A stretch of DNA of 64,000 bases from Glycine soja. Taxonomy: Eukaryota > Streptophyta > Magnoliopsida > Fabales > Fabaceae. Under the pieces are notes generated by a model, which ran no database searches, had not been told where the DNA came from, and was given only the letters and a program-made list of their open reading frames with translations. The translations under genes and the position numbers were made by a program. Below, one piece after another: positions 12,201 through 24,367 of this stretch (the first letter of the stretch is position 1; every line of letters begins with the position of its first letter). The DNA lies in contig NC_041008.1 of the NCBI RefSeq assembly GCF_004193775.1, forward strand, positions 6,464,731 to 6,528,730, written 5' to 3'.

Positions 12201-15200
12201 TCATGCAACAAGTGGATTTTTTATGATTGTATCACAATTTTCTGTATTTTAATCAGAAATGCCAGCCAGTCCATTCCAAAGGGATAGAAAATAATAAAAC
12301 ATTAGAAAATGTAAAGAAATTTTTTTACAAGATATATAGTAAAATTAATAGATTTATTTTACAAGCAAAAGTAATAAAACTATTCTTACAAGGATATCTT
12401 GACCAATCCAAGCAAACGATGCACGGCGATAAACTGCCCAAACCACGGCAAACACTATGCAGAATGGAGTAACAGCAACTGTCAGATATGAGACAGCTCC
12501 AAAGAAGGGTATCTTCACAAATGTTTGAGCGGGTTGTTGAAACCATCTGAAACTATAAGTATTTTGCTGTCAATTTCAATATCATAACTAAAGAAACCAA
12601 TAGAATGAACAATGAACCATGAACCCTACAGCAACAAACTACAAGCTGAACTAATTTATTTTTCAGATAATATTGATTTATTGCAATGTTGAGACTAAAG
12701 AAAGCAGGAAAAACACTTGTTGATGCAAGAATTAAATAAAACACATCTTCGAGCAATGTTCACAAAGAGCTATATGTGTGTCTTGCTACATTTTATTAGA
12801 GTATTATGTTAGACCCTTCTGAACAGCACTCGATAGCTGTTAAGAGAATTCTCAGGTACTTGAATGGCACTCTTAACCTTGGTCTCAAACTTCAGCCTTC
12901 CAGCTCCTCAAATTTCTCTGTCCAAGCATACTGTGATGCTTACTGGGCTTTGGATCCGGATGATAGGAGATCAACTTCAGGGGCAGCTATTTTTCTAGGA
13001 CCTAATCTTGTCTCCTGGTGGTCTAAGAAGAAGAAAGTTGTGGCTCAATCTAGCACAGAAGCAGAGTATAGAAGCTTGGCTCTTGCTACTGCTGAAGTTA
13101 CCTGGATTCAGACTTAGCTTTCTGAATTACAGGTCAGACACACTACACCAGTTGTCTTTTGTTTTTTGTCAGAGAAAAAGTTCTGGAGAAGAAAATTTAA
13201 GTGATTCATGTCCCTGCTTTTGACCAATATGCAGACATCCTCACCAAATCTCTTACCCCCTCTAATTTTACTCTGTTTAGGGACAAGCTCAGAGTGGTAA
13301 ACAAAGATTTTGTCAACCCCTCATGAGCTTGCCGGGATACTAGAGTAGTAGAGTAGAATTACTCCTTTCTTTGACTTCAGTCTAGCATAGTTAGTTATTA
13401 TAGTTAACTCAACTAACCTTGGGTTAGTTGACAGTTGTAATGACAGCTGTGTACACCTGTCCTAGCTCTAGTATAAATACTAGAGTTGTAACTGTTTTTC
13501 AGTTGGGTTGAAAATATCAACTTCTTCAATTTCAGTTGTGTTTCCTCTCTTTCGTTTATAGAAAGTTTTTACATTTGGTTATGAAGGTATACATAAAAAA
13601 ATGATGGCTATGTCAATTAATTCACACCCTAATTTGCCACCACTTATATGAACAATAAACAAACCAATTAATCATAATTTAACAACATAAATAAAGTATG
13701 CTCCACAACATGATCTTTGGATCATAACAAATGTAGTTATATCCTCTTTCAGTTACAATGAAAATGTTGATTATCAAAAGAACAAGATATATGACTCAAC
13801 AGGTAAGCTACAAATTCATAAGCCGTAACAAAAGAAAAGTTGGCAGATTAGTTATTGTATCCTTTGCTCATTCAACCACCTTCCTTGTGTGTAAAAAACT
13901 TACCATGATAACAGAGCCACCAAACAAGTTTGCAGACCCTGAAAGCACATGAAGAATATATAGATTTAGCTGTTGTATGACAACAAAATCATGCTATTTC
14001 TGCACTCATAGACTTTAACTCCAAGTAATAACTAATGCAAAGATTACTAAACAATCATGAGTGAAAAAAATATTTAAGTTCTGATCTATATATATAATAC
14101 TGTACATCAATCAAAGGGAATTCATAATTAGATGTACATCATATTGTGCAATTGTAAATGCTGTATGACTTAATTAGGATTTAATATAACCATAACAAGG
14201 GACCCTTTTTGTCTCTGAAGATTTATGATTTGACTAAATCATAGTACCCTCAGGATTTCAAAGGCGGGCCATTATAAAATAAATAAATTCACAAGTATTT
14301 TCATCCCCCTTCCATCCTCCTCTTATTCTTCTTCTCTCTTCATTCTTTTTCAAGTCTCCATCCATTTGCATCCAATGAAGATAAGTTTAAAAGCTTGAAT
14401 TCAAGCACACAAGATTAGCCTGAGCTAGAAGTGAATGTTGGGAAGTTAAATTCCTAAAGGACATTACCCCACAATTGGAAAATGATGATAAGTAAAGCAT
14501 GGTAATCTGGTTGATCAGTAAATTGATTATAATCTAGATTAGATGAAGGAATACTCAAAATAAACAATAACTAAACATTGACCAAGAACAACTCACCTCT
14601 ATCCCACCTATGCAAAAGAGAACCACCAGAACTTCAACAAACCAGAATGACATTAATTTATACAGCATAACCAAGAAGCAAGAAGCAATCACAACAAATA
14701 AAATTGCTGCTACAGTACTGATTTCCACATAACCACTGGAACCAACATTTTCTGTATTAGCATAGTCATCTGAAGCATCCTACAAGTATAAAAGTTAATT
14801 CATATATTAGTAACTAGATTAATGAGTTTTCTTTAAAGGGGGGGAAAACTTGCTGATAAAAAGAGAATAAAATCCTTTTTATAGCCTCCCTGACTGGTAG
14901 AAAACAAAGCAAAAGCTTTATTGTTTTAATGTGTTTGTCTTTTCAGCATTTTTGGTTTGGCTCCTCATTTTTATATTATTATTTTCACTATATTGAGAGA
15001 GAGTAAAGTTGGGAAAAAAAGGAACTAGGTAACCTTTAAAAGCTTCTCTTGTTCAATTGCTGCTTCTCTAGCACTCCAGGCAGACCAATAAGAAGCAATT
15101 AAAATGGTACCAACAGCCATAAGCCACAGAAACACTTCCGCAACATCAACCAATGGACGCAATGGAGAGTATAACTGGATGGACACTAAAGAGCAGGAAT

Positions 15201-17304
15201 TGTACATGCAAAAGTGCAACCAATATCAAGTAAGACACATGTCCACATCAGGTATAAAATATAAGCCTTTATTTTAAAAATTAAACTGTCCTGTGCCAAA
15301 AGAAAAGCCGTAACTAATTACATAACAAGAGACAACTCGGAGAAAGTCAATCATACCATTGGAGTTATTTTTTATATGCCTTTCCAAGTTCAATCCAGCA
15401 TCTTGTGGAAGCATGACAGCAGGTATTCCAATATCAACATCAGTTTCATTTTCTTCACAAACCATCTTGAAAAGTTCTGTATAGCAACGAAATACATTAC
15501 TTTCTCAAAACAAATACAGTGTAATATTTTTATATTATATAAATATAAAAGAAATATTTACTTCAACTGCTTGTCGCAATTTTCTTTGTATACCCTAATA
15601 ACTAATAATGAACAAATATATTTAGCATTATATGCAACTGACATCCCCAAAATCAACTCTAACTGTGAAATCACTAATGGACAAGTGATGAATGAAATAG
15701 ACTACAAGATCTCAAGAAGCATTAAAAAGAAAATGCAAACACCTGTACGGTAGTTTATAATGAGGATGGCTGAAGCACCAGCTTCATCAGCTATATTTGC
15801 CTTGGTTGTGAAACTACATTTTCCTCGGTGCACCAAAATGATCTCGTTGGTGAGCTAACAAGAGTACAAAGTAATACAAAATACAAATTACTTTTTTTTT
15901 TAAAAAAAAAAATGAGCTTTCAATCTAGGCAATTATGCTTCACATGCAAGTAAAGTTGCATTTGGTAAGTTTTCTAGCTTAATAATTAATTTAAATACCT
16001 TATTCTTAGGCTTTGTACAGCAATCAGGCGGATCAGCCATGACAACTCTAGAAAGATTGGCCCGTTTTTCTTTTGATTCCAATGTAGGGCCAAATCTTGC
16101 ACCAACACCAACGTACTCACTGTTTTCCACACCATCAATCCAAGTGGGGACTTTTACCTAACAGAAGAAAAGAAATTGATCAAAGCTGTTAAAGAAAAAT
16201 GCATACATATGTGTATATATGACAATACACAATTTAAGAAAATAGAAATAGGCTGCATAACAGTTTGCTGGAAACTATGAAGAGATAAGCTAAAAGATTT
16301 TTCATAACCAGTTCATAAAATACAGTTCCCAATCAGCTGGCTACACTCAAATTTTGAGTACATTCACAAAATAAATTTTAAAAAATCCCTATTTTCACCA
16401 CTTAGCTAACCACCAAAGTTTAATCATCAACAAAAAAAAGGGGCAAAGAACTGCAGAAATTTTACAGGGACAGGTTAAGGGTAAAAGCATTGGGAGAAGA
16501 ATATAAACAAATTCAGGTCTTTCGGTGGTATCTAGAAAACAACTCCACCTGGATCAACCTCAAGTGCCAAAGATGCAAGTTTGCATGACAAAAATCAAAT
16601 GCAAAAGAAATTTGAAGTGATAAAAAAAAATCAGATATCAAATAAAAGATATTAGTGTATTACACAAAATTAGTATACTCTTAAGCTTCTAACCACATAT
16701 CAAACGTAGATCTCTCTGCTGCAAAAGCTATAAACACACCACCTATGAGATGATTATGAGGCAAAAAAATAATTAGCATAGTACACAAATAAGCACTGTG
16801 GCATGGAATCTAAAAAAAGACAGCTCAAAGCAATTTAACACGCAATCTGTAAAACTTAAGCAAGCATTGAACAAACACCACTGCATCAGTGAAGGTGTAG
16901 ATCATATTTCCACAATACAAACTCAAATCAAAAACAAAACATACATATACTTTCATATTTCAAAATTAATCCCACCCAACTCTCCAATTTTCATTTCCTT
17001 AAAAACACAGTATTTTTTTCCCCATGTTTTCCAAATCCCTTCATTATTGCAGAACTTCCCCCACTAAGCAAGCTTCAAGGCCAAGATCAAAAGTTAAAAA
17101 CCTCCAAGAATGACATTTTTAAATTGCAATTCGTGTGAAGAACACAGATAAAAAAGAGAAAATTGGTACCAAAACAAAGTTGTTCTCACAACCAGGTCTT
17201 CTGGGGGCAACATCATCATGGTGAACTATATCCCCACCCAAGACCAAAGTAGCAGCAAGCATGAACACATAGGCCACACTATATATAGCTCCAAGTGAAA
17301 CCAT
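9268..17304 (-). CDS. Signal peptide peptidase-like intramembrane aspartyl protease (PA-domain SPPL)
   Basis: Fourteen coding exons on the minus strand: 17304-17170, 16157-15999, 15854-15743, 15476-15357, 15185-15034, 14779-14597, 13938-13904, 12552-12390, 11238-11185, 10938-10846, 10737-10595, 10412-10342, 9874-9791, 9389-9268. All junctions are GT-AG and the phase is continuous, giving 541 aa. Residues 1-24 form a signal peptide; about 45-170 form a lumenal protease-associated (PA) domain; about nine membrane segments follow. The catalytic motifs are YD (Asp about 384), GFGD (Asp about 437) and PAL (about 491-493), all intact. The family cleaves type II membrane proteins within the membrane of endosomes or other endomembranes. 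The start was taken at the MVSLG methionine rather than 11 codons upstream because it opens directly into the signal peptide. Introns carry a Mutator-type MITE and a copia fragment. Confidence 0.93.
11811..12095. mobile_element. Mutator-type MITE with long inverted repeats
   Basis: A 285-bp element in the intron between protease exons 8 and 9. The left arm (GGGAAAAAA, then tttagtcccc, to about 11930) is repeated inverted in the right arm (from about 11975, ending TTTTTCCC). Each arm exceeds 110 bp. The flanks ttgttttaa (11802-11810) and ttattttaa (12096-12104) form a 9-bp duplication with one mismatch. Long inverted arms and a 9-bp duplication are typical of Mutator-like elements. No transposase is encoded. 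Confidence 0.8.
12790..13560 (+). mobile_element. Ty1/copia 3' fragment (RNase H end plus LTR-like DNA)
   Basis: From about 12806 the plus strand reads as the end of a copia polyprotein: the reverse-transcriptase tail (AVKRILRYL), then RNase H motifs ([17 protein letters not shown]), with a stop near 13115 and frame breaks after it. A GAGCTTGCCGGGA-like purine tract at about 13324-13336 precedes LTR-like DNA with a TATA box (gtataaatac, 13471-13480). The 5' two thirds of the element are absent. It sits in antisense orientation in the protease intron between exons 7 and 8. I could not find a second LTR or a target duplication. Confidence 0.8.
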
Positions 17305-17337
17305 GCTGAGAAGTGAGAACTGAGTTTCTTGATGCAA

Positions 17338-20300
17338 AATTCAAGGAGAGAAACAAAAGGGTTATCAGAGAAAGCAGAAAAAAATGTTTTTTTTTCGTTT
17401 ATTTTAGTGAGAAAATGAAGAATGGACAGAGGAATTGGGTAGGAGGAAGTGGCGGTGGGCAGAAAGAAGAGAGAGAAGAAAAGGGTAGCAGATTTTATTT
17501 ATTATCATTATTAGTAGTATATTATTATATTGTTTTATTAGTTTTTTGTTTTGTCGTTTGTAGGACTAAGAAAAAAATACTAAAAAAGTGCGTGTGGTAA
17601 CTATTGAACTAGAACTAGAAGTCTAGAACTTGCGGTCCTATGTTGATGGTTTCACAGTTGAGTGTGACCGCCATGTGTTCTTTTCTGAACTCTGGATTTA
17701 TTTCGATCTTTGCATTTACACATGTTGAAGTTATTTATTTATTACTACTATGGCACTTTGTCATGTACGGTATAATGGAGTTAATAATAATTTTTATTTT
17801 TATTTTTTAATAAGGAGATATTTGAGATATCTACATTTCTGTTTGATATTTAATTAATCTTTCTATACCCAATTAATATATTTTGAAATAGTATATTTAG
17901 TTGTGGTTCTACTCTGAAATAGGAAATTAAACCTCAAACTTTAATTAAAAAATTTAAACATCAAATTACTTGTGTTAATAATTTTTAATATTTTTATCTA
18001 TAATATACAATAACAACAATAATTAACCTAAATAATAGTAATTTGTATTTTTTTAACGAAGTAATCTAAAGTTTCATTCATAATTAATCCTTAAATATTA
18101 TGTTGGGAGGAAAACATCCACTAATAAAAAAAATTATTTCAGTAGTGTACGACAAAAATGACATTAAATTAAAGTTAAACACCATTAAATGAGTGTATTT
18201 TGATAAAAAAAAATTAGTTGATAAAAAATGAGTGTATCATTTGAAGTTATTATTAGTTAAATTAACAATTTTAAATTCAATTTTTAAATATATAATTATA
18301 TTAAATATTTTTTTTAAAAATATATCTATAATAATTTCATCTTAATCTACTCAAACTAAACCATATCTTATATAGTATATTATAAGATATCTGTGTCATA
18401 AAATAAGAGAGATTTAATTTATTGTATAATTGTCTTATATTTTGTTTTTTAGGTGCATATATCAGCTTGTGTTTTTTCCCTTTTTTGGACAACAACATAT
18501 TCAACATAAAAAGGTCTAATAATTTTTTTAAAATTACTCATTATGAATTATTAACTCATCATCTCATTTCATACTAATTTATAAGAATCCAAACTCTGTT
18601 GTATTGATCTAATTTCGTCGAAAAGCAATCACAGAGTAGTGTAGTTATTTTCCTGTAAAATATAGAGTGATTATTTTAGTCTAAATTATTTATACTTCGA
18701 TTTGATTAGATTTGATTAGAAAAAGATGAATAGTGAACATATTCTTTTACTTCTAGCTTATTGCCAGTCTAAAAGTAGTTACAATGAATAGGAAGTTTCC
18801 ACTAACCACTGTCACATCATACATTGGGAAAAAATAGTAAAGATTATAATATATAGAATAAGCTGAGATTAGATTAGAATATAATAATGTAGGTTCGACA
18901 GGAAAGAACAAGTGCATAAAGCTTAATTATTATGCTTTCGTACGGTGGTCCTTCCACTTGCCACATGCCACGTATTTCTGAAGGAAAGCGCGTAGGGCAC
19001 TTTTTATCACAACACTCGGGTCACCGGCTACTGACTCAATCAGTCTTCACTGCCGTATGTACCGTACACTTTAGACTTCAGACTAATGATTAAATATTCT
19101 AATACGAGGTTGAAATTTTAATCAGTTCAATTAGTTATATTTATATTGAATTGGTTGAGTAGTTAAAAAATAACTGGTTTATAGATTAATTTTTGTATTT
19201 GTTGTGGTGAATGATTAATTTTTGCATATTACAGCTTCAATATCTGAAATTTGACTTCAATTATTCAAAATCTAATTTAAGTAAACTCCCAATTGAATAG
19301 AGTACGTCTTTTGTAGAGGATTTGTCTCTTAGTTATTATTCTACTTTTTCAATAAATTAGTCTGGTGAGTTTGTTATAAAAAAAAAAATTCTAGATCTAA
19401 CTTTGGATTTTTTTTTTTGAGAGAGTATAGATATAACTTTGGATTAAAAAAAATTAGAAGAGTAATTTTAAAATACTGACAACAATTTTTTTATTAGCGA
19501 CAACTTATTAAAATACTAGTATTTTGCGTAAAATCTCAATATTTATAAATATAAGTGATGTATAAATAAAAATAAAATTATTTATCATATTATAACTATA
19601 AAACTATTAACGTTTATTCTTTAAACTGATTAAATTTTTCATAATGCTTGTTATCAACATTCTAAAAATATAAATCAAGTGATTAATGTATTAAAATTAA
19701 GATTAAATTATTTAAATAATATTAATCATTAATAAAAATAATTTTTTTATCCGATTTCTCATTATAAACCAGAAGATTAAGGGAAAAAAACATCATAAAA
19801 CATATTTAGAATATATTTGAATACTGGTTTGAAGACTTGAGACATATTTTGGAATCTCAAACTCAATTTAATATCATGTTTAAATTTTCTTTAAATTAAT
19901 AATGTAATCTACGTTTGGTGCAAACTTGATTGTGGATTAGAAACAACATAAAAATTGCTTTTAAAGTAAATCTAGCATAATATTCGGACATTCGCATAGG
20001 TTATGTTGAACTTTATTCGTATTTTAAAATTATTTGTGTATATATAACTAAAATAATCTATTATTATACTATCATACGTATTTTAAAATAAAATGTTTTT
20101 AAGCTTAAAATAATTAGTCTAAATATAATTCGAAAACTAAATACTATTAATGTAAAACATTAGGTCATAATAATGTAAAAAGATTGAATTAAAAATAATA
20201 ATATTAATGTAATATTAAGTAATACATCTTAAGTAATTTATTTGTGATTTGTGAAAAACAAAGTAATTTATGTGATGCGCTAACTTGTAACGATACTTAG

Positions 20301-20754
20301 TCTCAAATTCACGCTAATATAATTGGTTTGGTTTAGATTTAGGGTAAATATATTAATCAAATCCAAAACGATCATATTTAATTTATTTGATTTAGTTCGG
20401 ATTTTGAATTTTTTATGTTCTATCCAAATCGATCCAATTCGATTAATATTGAGTTACCTTAGTTTAGATCATCGATCAGATTATAATAAAAAATATTATG
20501 TTTTTTGTAATTTTTATCTATAATTATTGCTTTTATTAAAAAAAATCTATTGCATATTTTATAACCAAGAGTGTACAGTAATTCTTTTGGTTAGAACTTT
20601 ATGTTAGATGTGGAGACATGCTTTATTTGTGTTATTTTGATTAATGAGAATGATTGATGTAAACAACTGATATTAGTTGATATATATTCTTATAATTATG
20701 ATATTGATGTTTGTAATTGCGGTCGTAATTTGTGAGTATTGTGGTTTTCATTAA
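17338..20754. other. Promoter side of the protease gene and AT-rich spacer
   Basis: The first few hundred bases (17338-17700) are the 5' UTR and promoter of the minus-strand protease gene. Beyond that the DNA is AT-rich with simple stretches and no open frame of coding character. A short GC-richer block at 18930-19070 (containing ccacatgccacgtattt) is unassigned. Confidence 0.5.
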
Positions 20755-21731
20755 GAGTGTGTTTGGATGAGGCTGAAAATTTCAAATGTTTTAATTTAAA
20801 TTTCTTTATTTTTAAAATTTTGTATTTGGATACAACCTTTCTCTTCAACAATCACAAATTATCACCAAATGACAATCCTATATTTCAAACCAAAATCAAC
20901 AAATGTTGTCTTGCTCCACGAGCCTCCACGCGACTTGTTCGAACAGTGAAATTACGTCACATTCGAGGAGGTCGGTGACGCGGTCGACGTCGCAGAGGCT
21001 AGTGATGTCGGGGGTGGTGATGAGGACAGCCTCGTTGGCTGGCGTGATGGCGGTGATGAAGCCGGTGTTAATGTCGGCGGGGCAGTCGATAAGGATGAAG
21101 TCGAGACAACCCTGTGAACGTGCTTTTAGTGCATCCACGAGCCAGGTAACGGCCTTGCCACCGAATTTGAGGGGGAGTTTGGAGCGGGGTTTGGAGATGC
21201 AGAGGAGTTCAAAGTTGGACCAACGCTTGTCGCAGACGAGGGCTTGGTCGAGGTGGCAGTCGCCATTCAGGACCTCGATCACGGTGTAGTTGATGTGGTT
21301 CTCGAGGCTGGGGAGGAGGTCGAGGTTGCAGAGGCCGACGTCGACGTCGATGGCGACCACGGAGAAGCCGAGATGGGCGAGGGAGAGGCCGATGTTGGCA
21401 GTGGTGGTCTTGCCCATGCCACCCTTGCCGGAGGTGATGAGGCGATGCGGGGGGTGGAGCCGGAGAGCTCAGGCTTGCAATTTCACTAGAGAACTCGTGG
21501 AGTCGTGGCTTCCGCAAGAGAGAAGAGAAACCAAAAGATAGAATTTGAAATTCACTCTCTTGAAGATAGAATTTGAAATTCTATTCTTTTAACTAACTAA
21601 AATCTTTTTTAAAATTCTAAAATTTTGAATTCATTTTACTAAAATATCCAAACAATTACTTTTAATAAAAAAAAATTAATTTCCTAGGCAAAATACATTA
21701 CCTAGTTAAATTATCCTATCCAAACGCACTC
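20755..21731. mobile_element. PIF/Harbinger-like non-autonomous element carrying a MinD pseudogene
   Basis: The ends are inverted repeats: GAGTGTGTTTGGAT at 20755 and, read on the minus strand from 21731, GAGTGCGTTTGGAT. Both flanks carry TAA (20752-20754 and 21732-21734), the 3-bp target duplication expected of PIF/Harbinger and Tourist elements. Subterminal DNA on both sides is AT-rich, while the cargo (20895-21490) is clearly GC-richer and codes for a decayed MinD. There is no transposase, so movement would have depended on a partner element. The boundaries are directly visible; the superfamily call rests on the TAA flanks and the GTTTGG ends. Confidence 0.7.
20896..21490 (-). pseudogene. 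Chloroplast septum-site-determining protein MinD, broken copy
   Basis: The main frame (21417 down to 20896) starts at MGKTTTANIGLSLA. It contains the deviant Walker A (GKGGMGKTTT, reading in from just upstream), the AIDVDVG stretch and the DFILIDCPADI block, all typical of MinD ATPases that place the plastid division ring. Three faults make it a pseudogene. A one-base deletion just before the Walker A puts the upstream KPELSGSTPRI segment out of frame. Stops lie further upstream in the N-terminal part. About 80-100 residues are missing between LLECD and the C-terminal FEQVAWRLVEQD motif. Several Arg positions, compared with my memory of plant MinD, are now Cys or His, as expected from decay of methylated CpG. 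The copy has no introns, but the parent gene is, as I recall, also intronless. Confidence 0.88.
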
Positions 21732-21734
21732 TAA

Positions 21735-22262
21735 TGGAATTGTGAAAATATATAAAAAAATCTATACAACTAAATTAGTGACTGCAATATCGGTCACAAA
21801 ATAATCATTTAAATTAATATTCATATAACATTAGCAGTTATTAGCGATCGACATGTGAGTTCCTAAAAATAGTGATCGGATGATTTCGGTGGCAGACACA
21901 GCCTAAATAACCACAAAATTAGGTTACTAAAATTGCCTAAGAATTAGCCATTAATTATATTTATAATTTAGTGACGGAATGAATCGATCACTAATTCATG
22001 GCTAATCATTAAAATAGTGATTGAATGATTTATTTTTTCATATAAATAATCATTATTAAAAATAATTTTGCGATCGCCATTTGAGTTTGGTCGCTAAATA
22101 AAATAATTTAGCGACCAGCTCATAAATTCAGTAACAAACAGCTTTGTGACTGGGGTTTCTGCTACTGATATCGTGCGGTGGCTAAATCAATGGAAAAATT
22201 AATTAGCGACCGATACAGTCATTTTGGTGCCAGTTTCTTCGATCGTGAAATCAAGGTTTTTT
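21735..22262. repeat. CACTA-like subterminal repeat cluster
   Basis: A run of short motifs in both orientations resembling tagcgaccg or gatcg (for example near 21843, 22070, 22112, 22204 and 22266). It ends with gtttttttgtag at 22256-22267, which looks like the inverse of CACTACAAAAAA. Clusters of such GCGACC motifs next to CACTACAA ends are typical of En/Spm (CACTA) elements. No second terminus was found. Confidence 0.4.
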
Positions 22263-22265
22263 TGT

Positions 22266-22760
22266 AGCGACGGTTGATTCTCCATTGGGAGGGCATTTTG
22301 GTATTGATGTGATAGCTGTACAAATCAAATCATTATTCTTTTGGAAAGATATGACTAAAGACATTCAGCAGAATGTAAAAAATTGTGACATTTGCCAAAG
22401 GTGTAAACCAGATTTGGCTGCTTCTTCGGGGTTATTACAACCTCTACCCATTCCTAATAAGGTGCAGGATGAAATTAGTATGGACTTCATTGAAGGACTC
22501 CCTTCCTTTCATGGCCAACAAGTTATTTTTGTGGTGGTGGATCGTCTTAGTACTACGCTCACTTTCTACCCTTATCCCACCCTTACATGCACCACCCTTG
22601 ATCTTGCTTATTTGTTTCTGGATCATGTTATAAATTCCATGGGATGCCTATTTCCATCACTAGTGATAAAGATCCTATTTTCCTTAGCAAGGTTTGGAGT
22701 GAGTTGTTTCAACTTCAAGGGGTATCTTTGAATAAGTCCATATCGCATACCACCCTTCAA
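22266..22760 (+). mobile_element. Ty3/gypsy integrase fragment
   Basis: The frame from about 22273 encodes the HHCC zinc-binding region (GGHFG, then CDICQRCK) followed by the start of the integrase core (DFIEGLP, VVVDRLS). It shifts frame near 22640 and breaks up. A short phrase (gtatctttgaataa, ggtttggagtgag) is repeated in direct order near 22690-22790, showing a local duplication. No LTR or other domain is present nearby. Confidence 0.8.
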
Positions 22761-22790
22761 GGTGTATCTTTGAATAAGGTTTGGAGTGAG

Positions 22791-24367
22791 TTTCTAACTC
22801 TTAATGTAATCGGTCGAAATTAGTGATAATTATGAATTTTGGTGAATCGTACATTCAAATCAGAAAAAAATATTATTATATAATAAATAGGTTCTATTAA
22901 ATGATTTTCAATAAATTTTAACCAATTACAAGAAATGTAAAAAAAAAAAATACTAGAAAAAGCACGATTAACATTTCGCGTATTGAGAAAATATACCATT
23001 TTTATTCTTCGATTTACCTTATAATTAATTTTCATCCTTAAACTCCAAATGAGTCCTAATTAATTTTCAATCAAAAGGATATTCCAATTCAAATACATAA
23101 AATACAAAAAATATCACATTCAAAATCTAATAAACATGGTTAGTAATCCTATTATTCTTAAGTCTCATATAACAAATAATTTTTCGAGTGGTACTAAACT
23201 CACTTCCCAAGAAACTAAGAACAAAAATTAATAAATGGCAAAGTGAAAAGATACTCATACCAATAACATAATAAAAAAACAATAATAACACATAATTGCA
23301 TTATAATTATATAATTCTCAACGATCAACTAAGATACTTCAAATTTACTTCACGTCGCATCAACCATTATCAAGAGCTTTATCTGGATAGTTAGCGGAGA
23401 TTTCAATTTCTTATCTATATAATTCTTAACAATCAACTAAGATACTTAAATTTCACTTTTAGTTTATATTTTTTACAAATGATAAAATATATAATTTAAA
23501 CTAAATATACAAAATGATATTTCATTTAAGTAGCTACTTTTCTTAAAATTGCAAAAAAAAAAATTATATAAGATTTTAAAATTATAATTAACACTTAAAA
23601 TATATTTGAATAATAATTATTTAATTATTTTACTTTAATTAATAATATAATTTAAAATTAGTCAAAACCATTATAAATATAAATATATAAGATAATATGA
23701 TAAATAAAAAAGTACATAAATTAATATTGTATTACTATATATTAATTATGTTTATTATATATAAATCTTATACTATTTTTTGCATAATAATAATAATACT
23801 ATTTAATATATTATACATTACATAATAATGACAATACTTTTTAATATATTAATATTATTGATGCAACAAATTATAGATTAAAATAGTTTTCTTATCATAT
23901 TCTACAACCAAATGATAGTTATAAATATCACTGTGAACCTATGAAGCACGGACATTCTAGTCTCTGGTTGTGTCTGTCTGATATTCGTGTAAGTGTCCGA
24001 CACTGACATGACACTCGTATTACGTTCTATATTTTAGACATTATAGATGTCTACGTATCCGTGTCGTGTTCGATATCTGTGTCGGTATCGATGTTTCATA
24101 CCTATGAACAGACAACGCATTGTGACCACTTGAAAAAACACAAATGCTAGAACATGGCAGAATATTGTTACTGAAAATGACTATTATAAATTTATAATTA
24201 TTATTAATCCACCAAGCATACAAGAGATTATGACAATTCAAGAAAATCATGTTCACAACACATTTAAATGACAATTGAAACCACGTGAAAATTATCGACA
24301 AAAAGAGAATTCTACCACATGTTAGTCACGTACGTATTCCAACAAACAAACAAAAAACTATACACGT
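22791..24367. other. AT-rich spacer
   Basis: No gene seen. A block near 23940-24100 is richer in gtgtccgacac and cgtgtcg-like words, a common form of plant repeat, but no ends could be fixed. Confidence 0.5.

Noticed and set aside
20903..21541. Several plus-strand and shifted frames over the MinD copy
   Set aside because: They are antisense or shifted shadows of GC-rich MinD codons.
23940..24110. Palindromic words gtgtccgacac and cgtgtcg suggesting a CRISPR-like or terminator array
   Set aside because: Irregular spacing, no conserved repeat unit, and the plant nuclear context makes CRISPR implausible; probably an old transposon piece.
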